Assembly (NCBI RefSeq): GCF_036322585.1 | Contig: NZ_AP024600.1 | Span: forward strand, 2,728,001 to 2,792,000 | From: Luteolibacter sp. LG18 | Lineage (GTDB): Bacteria > Verrucomicrobiota > Verrucomicrobiia > Verrucomicrobiales > Akkermansiaceae | Direction of reading: 5' to 3' | Length of the DNA: 64,000 nucleotides | Part shown: positions 24,963-33,404 of the stretch, piece after piece | How the letters are laid out: each line of letters starts with the position of its first letter | How positions within the stretch are numbered: position 1 is the stretch's first letter | Notes under the pieces: model-generated | Databases searched by the model: none | What the model saw: only the letters and a program-made list of their open reading frames with translations | What the model was told of the DNA's origin: nothing | Translations under genes and position numbers: made by a program

Positions 24963-24976
24963 ATAAAACATTTAAT
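24963..24976 (+). promoter_or_regulatory. LacI-type operator, downstream copy
   Basis: ATAAAACATTTAAT, 64 bp after the start of the first copy and 43 bp before the start codon, so in or just after the core promoter. Confidence 0.5.
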
Positions 24977-25019
24977 TTGTCGAATGTAGGCATACCGCCG
25001 ACACGACGTTCTCCTCATC

Positions 25020-27881
25020 ATGAAACCAAAGTTCACTGGCCCAAACGCCTCTCCCCTCGGTAACTTCCTCGTTTTCTGCCTCGGTATCGTTAGCGTCGGA
25101 ACGTTCCTTTGCTTGGATTCCGCTCATGCCGCGAATCAGACTTGGGATGGTGGTGCCTCGGCGACAGGGACGGATTTTGGCACAGCGGCGAACTGGACCA
25201 ACGATACACTCCCGACGACGGCGGGGGACACGGCCATCTTCGACGGTCAGGTGGCGGGCAATCTGGTCCTTTCCTACACCAATACCAATTTCGGGGGCGG
25301 AGCGGGGCAGGCCGGATTGGGGGTGAGCTTGACCGCCAATCAAACCGGCAGCGTCAGCATCGACTCGTCCGGAAACCAATTGCGCCTCTCCGGGATTTCC
25401 AATGCCTCCAGTTCCGCGGCATTCGCGCTGGGAGACGGGGCTGGCTCGAATTTCAATGTGATCATGGGCAACGGAACTCCCCATGCGTTCTTGAACAATT
25501 CGTCCGGTTTGGCATCGATTGGTTCCGAAGTGGTGTTCAGTGCCCTTGGGGGCGGGGGAGCTCATGCCTTTGCTTTTGATGGGACAGGCAATTGGGCATT
25601 GAATGGAACCATCTCGGTTGGCGGAGTCGCCATCACGAAATCGGGCACCGGAACTTTGACAATCTCCAGCACCGCGAACAATAGCGGTGGTGCGACAGTG
25701 AACGCCGGAATCGTTGCCATAGGGGGGGCTGGCAAACTTGGGGCCACAACCAGCACGTTGGCGCTGGCGGGTGGCTCCCTCAATCTCGGAGGCACCACCC
25801 AGACCGTTGGTGCGGTCACCGTCAGCGCAGGAGCTGCAAGCGGTGACACCATTTCGAATGGTTCGCTTTCCGCGACAACATTGGCGATCTCCAGTGTTTC
25901 CGGTAGCGTGACACTTTCCTCCGCGATTTCAACCAGCGGAGCACTGTCCAAGAGCAACGCCGCAAATGCCGTTTTGACCGGCAACAACGCCGTTACCGGT
26001 GACCTGACCATGAATGGCGCGGGCAACCTGACCCTTTCGGGAACGAACACCGTCGGTGGAAATTTCTCCCATACCGGCGGCAATGGATTCGCAGTCGTCA
26101 GCGCGGGGAGCACGACGGTCACTGGGAGCATCCAGTACCTCGGCACGGGCAGTAATTTCAGGGTGTCCGGCGGCTCTCTTGCCGCCGCTGGCGCGACGAC
26201 CAGTGGTAATAGCGCCTTCCGAAACCTCGAATTCAATGGCGGAGAACTCCGCCTGAATGGGGATGCTTTCACCGGTAGCGCGGCGGTCGCATTGATCTTC
26301 AATGGCGGCACGCTCAAGAGCGGAAGCGCCACGGGCATCACCATCTACGACGCCGACAATACTTTCGACGTCAATGCAGGCGGGGCGATCTTCGACACGA
26401 CCATCGGGGACATCTCCACCGGGTCGAACGTGAACTCCGCGAACATCCGCAGGTTGAACGGAACAACAGGTGGTTCCGTGACGATCAAGGGGGGCAAGAC
26501 TCTCCACACTCCCGTCACCAATACCGGCATCATCGTCCTTCAAGATGGTTCGGTATGGGACACGAACGGCAGCAATTCGACGGTCGGTGGCCTTTCGGGA
26601 ACCACCGGCACCATTGGAAGTTCGGGGACTCTCCAAACGGTGACCTTGAACGTCGCTGCCGGATCGCTCGCCTATGGCGGAATTGTATCCAGTGGAGCCA
26701 CCCTCACAAAGGCAGGCGTGGGAACTCAGAGCCTCGCGGGCAACAATGCAATTTCCACGAACGCTAACGGAACCTCCGCGATCCGGGTGGAAGCGGGGAC
26801 GCTCGCGCTGGGCGGTAATAACGCGATTTCGGCTGTCGGTGCCGCGACCAGTGCGGGCAACCTCATCAACGTGGTAGGGGCCGCGACCGTGGAACTGACT
26901 GGACACAACACCCTCACTCCGGCCAACGGCGTTGGTATCACCGTCGGTGGCGGCGGGGTCCTCAGTGTGAACTCGATCGCCAACGCCTTGTCCGGTGCCA
27001 CGCAGGTTAATCTCGGCGGCAACACGAACAGTGGACGGCTGCTGTATACGGGGGCTGGCGAGACTACGGCTTTGGTCATCGGCTCGACCGCTGGAACCAG
27101 TTCGTCTGCCATTGTAGACCAGTCGGGAGCAGGAAACCTGAAATTCAGTTCGAACACGGCATTGTCCGGCGGGATCCAAAGCCTGACCCTGCAAGGGAGC
27201 ACCGCAGGAACCGGTGAGTTCGCAGGCATCATCGCCAATGGGGCCTCCACCGGGATGCAATTGATCAAGACCGGTACCGGCAAATGGACGTTGTCCGGTG
27301 CCAACACCTATACGGGCGACACGAACGTCCTTGGCGGGGTTCTGGCGGTCAGCGGGAATTCGATTCCCGACGCTGGCAAACTGGTAATCGACGGCGGCAA
27401 GATCGCTGCAACCGGCACCGAGGTGGTGGCCACCCTTTATTTCGGAACCATCCAGCAGCCTGGTGGTACTTGGGGCGCTACTGGCTCGGGAGCGACGCAT
27501 ATTGATGATACCCACTTCAGTGGCACCACCGGCGTGGTGAGCGTGGCGAGCGGGCCAGCCAACACCTACTCCGTTTGGGCTGCGACGAACGCCGGTAACC
27601 AGTCCGCTGACATGGACTATGATTCCGACGGAGTGCGGAACGGGGTGGAATACTTCATGGGACAGGGAGGGAGTTCCTTCACTGCGAACCCCGTGCCGGT
27701 GAACGGCACAATCACATGGCCGAAGGATCCTTCGTTCAGTGGCCTTTATGAGGTGCAGACTTCGAGCGATTTGATCAATTGGACGCCGGTTACGGTTGCC
27801 GATAATGGTACATCCGTGTCCTACACCCTGCCAACCGGCCAGGGAAAACTGTTCGCGCGCCTCATTGTCCTTCCAAACTGA
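25020..27881 (+). CDS. Autotransporter-type beta-strand-repeat surface protein
   Basis: A 953-residue exported protein. Signal peptide about 1-38. The body is a run of Gly/Ser/Thr/Asn-rich beta-helix repeats with the autotransporter-associated motif (KSGTGTLTISSTANNSGGATVNAG; KTGTGKWTLSGANTYTGDTNVLGG). Near the end are WGATGSGATHIDDTHFSG, an Asp-rich DMDYDSDGVRNGVEYFMG and a final beta module ending GKLFARLIVLPN. No beta-barrel translocator and no PEP-CTERM tail are visible. It is a paralogue of the protein at 54177. Two LacI-type operators precede it. Likely an extracellular or cell-surface filamentous protein; a role in holding polysaccharide or enzymes is inference. Confidence 0.8.
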   Translation: MKPKFTGPNASPLGNFLVFCLGIVSVGTFLCLDSAHAANQTWDGGASATGTDFGTAANWTNDTLPTTAGDTAIFDGQVAGNLVLSYTNTNFGGGAGQAGLGVSLTANQTGSVSIDSSGNQLRLSGISNASSSAAFALGDGAGSNFNVIMGNGTPHAFLNNSSGLASIGSEVVFSALGGGGAHAFAFDGTGNWALNGTISVGGVAITKSGTGTLTISSTANNSGGATVNAGIVAIGGAGKLGATTSTLALAGGSLNLGGTTQTVGAVTVSAGAASGDTISNGSLSATTLAISSVSGSVTLSSAISTSGALSKSNAANAVLTGNNAVTGDLTMNGAGNLTLSGTNTVGGNFSHTGGNGFAVVSAGSTTVTGSIQYLGTGSNFRVSGGSLAAAGATTSGNSAFRNLEFNGGELRLNGDAFTGSAAVALIFNGGTLKSGSATGITIYDADNTFDVNAGGAIFDTTIGDISTGSNVNSANIRRLNGTTGGSVTIKGGKTLHTPVTNTGIIVLQDGSVWDTNGSNSTVGGLSGTTGTIGSSGTLQTVTLNVAAGSLAYGGIVSSGATLTKAGVGTQSLAGNNAISTNANGTSAIRVEAGTLALGGNNAISAVGAATSAGNLINVVGAATVELTGHNTLTPANGVGITVGGGGVLSVNSIANALSGATQVNLGGNTNSGRLLYTGAGETTALVIGSTAGTSSSAIVDQSGAGNLKFSSNTALSGGIQSLTLQGSTAGTGEFAGIIANGASTGMQLIKTGTGKWTLSGANTYTGDTNVLGGVLAVSGNSIPDAGKLVIDGGKIAATGTEVVATLYFGTIQQPGGTWGATGSGATHIDDTHFSGTTGVVSVASGPANTYSVWAATNAGNQSADMDYDSDGVRNGVEYFMGQGGSSFTANPVPVNGTITWPKDPSFSGLYEVQTSSDLINWTPVTVADNGTSVSYTLPTGQGKLFARLIVLPN

Positions 27882-27891
27882 GACGAACTTA

Positions 27892-27928
27892 CCGGAGCTG
27901 GATCGATCGAAAGAAAATCCGGCTCCGG
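27892..27928 (+). terminator. Hairpin after repeat surface protein
   Basis: CCGGAGCTGGAT (27892-27903) pairs with ATCCGGCTCCGG (27917-27928) with one G-U. It has no T-tract, so it is a weak terminator or attenuator candidate. Confidence 0.35.
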
Positions 27929-28154
27929 ACCGTCCCGGTCATCGGTTCCGACCATCAATGACCTGCAAGGTAGGATATTGGCATACCGGTTCGTTTTGAA
28001 CCCATTCCTGTATCTGGACGCCTTCCACTCCCTGTCAACCGAGCCGCGAACCGTGCGGGCCCGGATAATAGTTCGAAAAATTTCTACCGTGATTGCAAAA
28101 CTCCCTCAATTTCCCGGGATCGCGCCATCGGATGTTTCAGATGCAGTCCGGGCA

Positions 28155-29705
28155 ATGATTGTGCGGATCATTATGGTGATGGCTCTGGTCTGCAGTGTTG
28201 GCACCTTGGGTGCCTGGCAGGCTGACAATGGAGACGGAACGTTCACGAATCCGCCGCTCTACGCGGACTATCCCGATCCGGACGTCATTCGGGTGGGGAA
28301 TGAATTTTATATGGCGACCACCACTTTCGCCAACTCGCCGGGGCTGCGCCTGCTACATTCTAGGGATTTGGTGAATTGGGAGTTTTGCTCCCACGTGATG
28401 CCTCGGCTTGAGGGCCGGAAAGAATACGATTTGAACGGTGGTAACGCCTATCGCGGCGGCGTCTTCGCTCCGAGCCTTCGTTACCACAAAGGCACGTTTT
28501 ATGTCGCCGTTACTCCGAACGGATCTGGAGAGAAAACCCGGATTTACCGAGCCAAGGATCCGCGGGGCCCGTGGTCTGTCCAAATTCTGGATCGTGCGGC
28601 CTTCGATCCGGGACTGTTCTTTGACGACGATGGCAAGGGGTACATCGTGACCTCCGGAGGTTGGGACGGCACGGTGACGCTCCTAACCCTTAGCGATGAT
28701 TTGACCAAGGTGGTATCCGATCAGAAGGTGCACTTCAACAAGGGCGCCGAGGGGTCGAAACTGGTCAAACGGGGCGAATGGTATTATTTGTTCAATGCGA
28801 TTCCAGGGAAGCTGGCGTTGACAGTGTCACGGGCGAAGAATCTGAAGGGACCATGGGAAACCCGTCCTCAGATCGATGACAAGACAGGGGGACATCAAGG
28901 GGCCATCGTGGATTTGCCGGATGGGAGGGATTTCGGGTTCGTCATGATTGACGACCGGTTTGCCGGTCGGATGACCAACATGAGCCCGATTTTCTGGGAG
29001 GATGGCTGGCCGGTATGGGGAGAGAAGGAAGCGCCGGGAAGGGTTCCAGCAACGGCAAGGAAGCCGGTCCAAGGAGTGCCGATCATGCAGCCGGCGACCA
29101 GCGATGATTTCAGCCGGACCGCTCTCGGGCTCCAATGGGCCTGGAACCACAACCCAGATGACACTCGTTGGTCTTTGACTGAGCGTCCGGGTTTCCTACG
29201 ACTCAAGCCAACCAAGTCGGATGGATTCTGGACGGCGAGAAACACACTTACTCAAAAGGGGCAGGGACCCTGGAGCCGCGGCGACGTCAAACTTGACCTG
29301 AGAAATCTCAAGCCGGGAGACATCTGCGGATTTGGAACCTTGGGGAAATACAATGGCCACATTGCCGTGAATTGTCAGGCCGACGGCAGACTTTTCCTCA
29401 GCATGGAAGTGATCGAGGATACTGTCGGGGAAAGCCGTCGGGCGGAACGCGTTTCTCACGAAGCATTTGAGGGTAAGGACCTCTATTTGCGTACTGAACT
29501 CGATTTTAGGGGAGGTAGGGCTCGCTGTGCTTACAGCGCCGATGGAACGGCGTGGCGTCTGCTTGGAGGAGATTTTCCTGCTACCTACGATTGGCGGACG
29601 GGGACCTTTCAAGGGCCGCAATATGCGATATTTTGTTACAATTCGTCGCCAGGTCCGGGTCTTCTTGATGTCGATTATTTTCGGTTCTCCGATAAGCCGG
29701 AGTAG
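28155..29705 (+). CDS. GH43 beta-xylosidase/arabinofuranosidase with C-terminal beta-sandwich
   Basis: A 516-residue exported glycoside hydrolase. Signal peptide about 1-20. The five-bladed propeller (about 30-310) starts with YPDPDV (Asp41 as candidate base), has FDPGLFFDDDGKGY (pKa-modulating Asp) and AEGSKLVKRGEWYYL with Glu199 as candidate acid. Residues about 315-516 form the concanavalin-like C-terminal domain of XynB-type GH43 (DDFSRTALGLQWAWNHNPDDTRWSLTERPGFLRLK). Start at ATG 28155 gives a good signal peptide; a longer frame upstream is unlikely. It begins a run of three close plus-strand CAZyme genes. Substrate is probably arabinoxylan-derived oligosaccharides. Confidence 0.88.
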   Translation: MIVRIIMVMALVCSVGTLGAWQADNGDGTFTNPPLYADYPDPDVIRVGNEFYMATTTFANSPGLRLLHSRDLVNWEFCSHVMPRLEGRKEYDLNGGNAYRGGVFAPSLRYHKGTFYVAVTPNGSGEKTRIYRAKDPRGPWSVQILDRAAFDPGLFFDDDGKGYIVTSGGWDGTVTLLTLSDDLTKVVSDQKVHFNKGAEGSKLVKRGEWYYLFNAIPGKLALTVSRAKNLKGPWETRPQIDDKTGGHQGAIVDLPDGRDFGFVMIDDRFAGRMTNMSPIFWEDGWPVWGEKEAPGRVPATARKPVQGVPIMQPATSDDFSRTALGLQWAWNHNPDDTRWSLTERPGFLRLKPTKSDGFWTARNTLTQKGQGPWSRGDVKLDLRNLKPGDICGFGTLGKYNGHIAVNCQADGRLFLSMEVIEDTVGESRRAERVSHEAFEGKDLYLRTELDFRGGRARCAYSADGTAWRLLGGDFPATYDWRTGTFQGPQYAIFCYNSSPGPGLLDVDYFRFSDKPE

Positions 29706-29807
29706 ATATGTGATGAATATTCGGGATCGGTTGCAAAATCGAATTGTGGCTTTTCCATTGCTGCCGATGAAGATGGTCGATTCCGAGGTCCGTTTTTTGA
29801 TAATTAC

Positions 29808-31790
29808 ATGAGAATGTCGTATAACGTTATCGAGGTCTTCGCGGGCAAGCGGCGCGCAGGCTTACCCGGCCTCCTTGCTGCCCTGTTGACCTGCTGGTGT
29901 GGGACTGCTGTGGCGGAAAAAGCAACTAGCCCGGATGGATTGATCGCGGTGCAGATCGAGCTGATGGATGGCCGACCAACGTTTCAGATCAGCCGGAACG
30001 GCGCGGTTTTTCTGGAGCCATCCCCGTTGGGGTTGGAGACGAGTATCGGCAGCTTTTCTTCAGATCTAAAGGATGCGGGAGTTTCGTTTAAAGATCTGGG
30101 TGATGACTACGAGCTGCCCCACGGTAAGGTGCGCAAAGTCCATTATGCGGCGAGAGAAATGACCAGCCGGTTCACCAATGCGAAAGGCGACTCGATGGAT
30201 GTCATTTGCCGTGTTAGCAATCGGGATGTCGCATTCGCTTATCGGCTTTCTTCAAAGGACCGGACACACGTGGTGATTCAACGGGAAGCAACAGGTTTCC
30301 GAATCCCGAAAGACGCGAAGGCTTTCGTTTCCCCGCAGGCACGGGCAGGTGGTGGATTTGCCGCTACCAAGCCGAGCTACGAGGAAGGGTATCTCATCGA
30401 CGAGCCCGTGGGAAAGAAGTCGGGCTCCGGCCTCGGCTTTACATTCCCGGCGTTGTTTCGCGTGGGGTCGTCGGGATGGATGTTGCTTTCCGAGACCGGT
30501 GTGTCGTCGGGCTATGCCGGCACTCGCTTGAGTGATCCGACTCCAGAAGGTCTATACTCCATCGCGTTTCCCGAGCCGGCTGAGAATGGGGGATCGGGCG
30601 ATGCGACGGTGAATGGAGCGTTGCCGTTCCTCACATCATGGAAAACATTGACCTTGGGGTCGAGCCTTGCCCCCATCGTGGAGACCACGGTGTCCACCGA
30701 TGTCGTCAAGCCGCTCTATCCCGCGTCTCAAGACTACCGGCCTGGTCGAGCGTCATGGAGCTGGTTGATCTGGCAGGATCCGAGCATGAACCTCGATGAC
30801 CAGCGGAAGTTTGTCGAGATGGCCGCTCGTATGGGGTTCGAGTATATCCTGGTTGACGCCCTGTGGGATAAGAACATTGGCCGGGAGAAGATGGCCAGCC
30901 TGGTGAAAGAGGCTGCATCGCATTCAGTCGGGGTGCTGCTGTGGTACAATTCCAATGGCTCCTGGAACGATGCTCCCCAGACACCGCTCCATTGCATGGA
31001 CACGGCACCGGCACGGATGCGCGAAATGTCATGGATGAAATCCATCGGGGTGAAGGGAATCAAGGTGGATTTCTTCGGAGGGGACAAGCAGACCACGATG
31101 AAGCTCTATGAGGACATTCTCACGGATGCCAACGCGTTCGGGCTGATGGTGAACTTCCACGGCACGACGCTACCCCGAGGGTGGGAGCGAATGTATCCCA
31201 ACCACATGACGAGCGAGGCGGTCACGGCTTCGGAAAATCTGGTGTTCAGCCAGGGTTTCGCTGACAGGGAAGCATTCAATAGCACCGTATTTCCGTTTGT
31301 TCGCAATCCCGTGGCTGCCATGGACTACGGCCCGGTGATCTTGAGCCGCCGGTTCGCACGTGATGGAAGTCGGGGCACGCTTCGTCGTACGACCGATACC
31401 TTCCAGCTAGCCACGGCCGTCCTCTATCAATCGCCGCTGCAGCATTTTGGATTGGTTCCTGATAATCTGGCAGAACAGCCAAAATTCGTTCTCGATTTTC
31501 TCAAGAAGGTGCCCTGCGTTTGGGATGAAACCCGCTATGTGGACGGCTATCCTGGGCAATTTGCCGTGATCGCCCGCCGGTCGGGCGGTCGATGGTACGT
31601 CGCCGCGACTCATGCGGGCAAGGAACAGAGGGAGCTATCCTTCTCCTTGCCCTTTCTCAAAGGCAAGGCGCTCCAACTTCTTTCCGATACGCCGAGCGGT
31701 GGCACCGAGCTCTCAACCGTGAGAATCGGAGATGACGGGATGGTCCGCTGTAAACTCGAGGCGGGCGGGGGAGCGGTCTTGTTTGAATAA
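29808..31790 (+). CDS. GH97 family glycosidase, probable retaining alpha-galactosidase
   Basis: A 660-residue exported enzyme. Signal peptide roughly 1-36. The N-terminal beta-super-sandwich (40-280) is followed by the (beta/alpha)8 barrel (about 300-560) and a small C-terminal beta domain. GH97 blocks seen: YRPGRASWSWLIWQDPSMNLDDQRKFV, GIKVDFFGGDKQ, and YPNHMTSEAVTASE. The Asp in VDFF (Asp421) is at the position used as nucleophile by the retaining branch of the family; the inverting SusB-like branch differs here. Alpha-galactosidase is therefore favoured, fitting removal of galactose side chains. It is 102 bp after the GH43 gene. Confidence 0.87.
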   Translation: MRMSYNVIEVFAGKRRAGLPGLLAALLTCWCGTAVAEKATSPDGLIAVQIELMDGRPTFQISRNGAVFLEPSPLGLETSIGSFSSDLKDAGVSFKDLGDDYELPHGKVRKVHYAAREMTSRFTNAKGDSMDVICRVSNRDVAFAYRLSSKDRTHVVIQREATGFRIPKDAKAFVSPQARAGGGFAATKPSYEEGYLIDEPVGKKSGSGLGFTFPALFRVGSSGWMLLSETGVSSGYAGTRLSDPTPEGLYSIAFPEPAENGGSGDATVNGALPFLTSWKTLTLGSSLAPIVETTVSTDVVKPLYPASQDYRPGRASWSWLIWQDPSMNLDDQRKFVEMAARMGFEYILVDALWDKNIGREKMASLVKEAASHSVGVLLWYNSNGSWNDAPQTPLHCMDTAPARMREMSWMKSIGVKGIKVDFFGGDKQTTMKLYEDILTDANAFGLMVNFHGTTLPRGWERMYPNHMTSEAVTASENLVFSQGFADREAFNSTVFPFVRNPVAAMDYGPVILSRRFARDGSRGTLRRTTDTFQLATAVLYQSPLQHFGLVPDNLAEQPKFVLDFLKKVPCVWDETRYVDGYPGQFAVIARRSGGRWYVAATHAGKEQRELSFSLPFLKGKALQLLSDTPSGGTELSTVRIGDDGMVRCKLEAGGGAVLFE

Positions 31791-31880
31791 CGGGCTGTAA
31801 CGTCATCCTCCCGGTGCCTGCCGAGCAGGCTCTTCCTGGCCTGTTTGCGCCATAATGAAAATCCTCTTCAATCAACTCAC

Positions 31881-33230
31881 ATGAAATCCTGCAAACTTCC
31901 GATTCTTCTCTGCTTTGCGGCATCTTCCTCCTCTCTGATCGCCGACTATCCTCTGGTGTCCCATCGCTACTTGGCAGATCCTTCGTCGCTGGTGACGAAG
32001 GACCGGGTCTACCTCTATTGCTCGGACGACGATGAGAGTCCGGTCCAGGGTAGCTATGTGATTCCCGACGTGGTCTGTGTTTCATCCAGCGACATGAAGA
32101 ACTGGACGGATCACGGGACCGTGTTCCGGGCGGAGAAGGAAACCACCTGGGCGAAGAAGACCTGGGCTCCTTCCGCGATCGAGCGGGACGGGAAGTATTT
32201 CCTCTATTTCGGAAACGGTGGTGGCAACATCGGGGTGGTGGTCGCGGACAACCCGCTGGGGCCCTTCAAGGATGTCCTGGGAAAATACCTCATCGATGGG
32301 CGGACGCCCGGCGTGCAACCGGCGAAGAACATGTGGCTTTTTGATCCCGGGGTTTTCATCGACGACGACGGCCAAGCATTCATCTATTTCGGCGGGAACG
32401 GCGACGACAACGTGCGGGTGGCCAAATTGAAGCGGGATATGATCACACTCGACGGGGAGGTGATGAAGATGAATGCCCCGAACTTTTTTGAGGCATCGTG
32501 GATGTTCAAACGCAAGGGCGTCTATTACTTCGCCTACTCCAGCAATCCGAAGGCGGGAATGAGAATCGACTACATGACCGGCGGCAAGCCGACGGAAGGA
32601 TTCACCTACCGGGGGACCGTGGCGGACCAGCCTCCGATCAACAACGACAACAATCACGCCGCGGAGTTCGAGTTCAAGGGGCGCTGGTTCCATGTCTATC
32701 ACAACCGCGTCGTCGCGAAAGAGGCGGGTATTCCGACCGGATTCCGCCGAAATCTGGCCCTGGAGGAATTTGGTTTCGAGGAGGATGGCGCGATCCGCAA
32801 GGTGGTATACACCACAAACGGGGTCGCCCAAGCGGGGAATCTCAATCCCTACACAAGGGTGGAAGGGGAGACGACCAATGCACAGCACGGAGTCGAAACG
32901 GAGAAGTGCAGCGAAGGAGGAATGAATCTCTGCTGCCTTGATCAAGGGGACTGGGTGCGCGTGGTTGGGGTGGATTTCGGTGGCAAGGGGGCAAAGAAAT
33001 TCAGCGCCCGGGTAGCCAGCGCGGAAGAGGGAGGCAACATCGAGCTCCGGTTGGGCGGAGCGGATGGTAAACTCGTCGGAACCTGCAGGGTGGAGAACAC
33101 GGGTGGGTGGCAGAGTTGGAAGAGCGTCTCCTGTGAGGTCGCTGGTGCTGCGGGCGTGCAGGACTTGTACTTGAAATTCACCGGTGGGCAGAAGCCGCTG
33201 TTCAATGTGGACTGCTGGAAATTCGAATAA
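31881..33230 (+). CDS. GH43 arabinofuranosidase-type enzyme with CBM6
   Basis: A 449-residue exported enzyme. Signal peptide 1-21. The GH43 propeller (about 25-310) has YLADPSSLVTKDRVYLYCSDDD (candidate base Asp), FDPGVFIDDDGQAFIYFGG, and NFFEASWMFKRKGVYYFAYSS with the candidate acid Glu. A CBM6-like beta-sandwich follows (about 325-449, RVEGETTNAQHGVETEKC ... WQSWKSVSCEV ... LYLKFTG). GH43 plus CBM6 is the layout of arabinoxylan arabinofuranohydrolases. It ends 81 bp before the operator that precedes GH95. ATG 31881 is chosen because it starts the signal peptide. Confidence 0.9.
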   Translation: MKSCKLPILLCFAASSSSLIADYPLVSHRYLADPSSLVTKDRVYLYCSDDDESPVQGSYVIPDVVCVSSSDMKNWTDHGTVFRAEKETTWAKKTWAPSAIERDGKYFLYFGNGGGNIGVVVADNPLGPFKDVLGKYLIDGRTPGVQPAKNMWLFDPGVFIDDDGQAFIYFGGNGDDNVRVAKLKRDMITLDGEVMKMNAPNFFEASWMFKRKGVYYFAYSSNPKAGMRIDYMTGGKPTEGFTYRGTVADQPPINNDNNHAAEFEFKGRWFHVYHNRVVAKEAGIPTGFRRNLALEEFGFEEDGAIRKVVYTTNGVAQAGNLNPYTRVEGETTNAQHGVETEKCSEGGMNLCCLDQGDWVRVVGVDFGGKGAKKFSARVASAEEGGNIELRLGGADGKLVGTCRVENTGGWQSWKSVSCEVAGAAGVQDLYLKFTGGQKPLFNVDCWKFE

Positions 33231-33311
33231 TGCGGTCGGACCGCCGTTGCCGGTGGAAGCCGGGGAATTGCCACCGCGAGGAACCAGAATATTTCGGGAA
33301 AGGTGAAACAA

Positions 33312-33325
33312 ATAAAACGTTTCAT
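33312..33325 (+). promoter_or_regulatory. LacI-type operator
   Basis: ATAAAACGTTTCAT, 79 bp upstream of the GH95 start. No CTTG follows at the usual spacing. Confidence 0.5.
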
Positions 33326-33404
33326 CGTAATCGAAGTATTCGGGCTCCCGTTGTCTCGCCAGGGAGAGTGGCTGCCCGTGGATCGAAGAAAACCTGTTCA
33401 ATCG

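Larger units (their letters stand above)
24629..25019. other. 391-bp intergenic region with dual operator
   Basis: Carries the operators at 24899 and 24963. Frames in the first 270 bp have no credible protein. No terminator hairpin with a T-tract was found after the PA14-like gene. Confidence 0.55.

Noticed and set aside
29820..29829. ATAACGTTAT palindrome resembling a LacI site
   Set aside because: It has a different register and length from the other sites and lies within the first codons of the GH97 gene.
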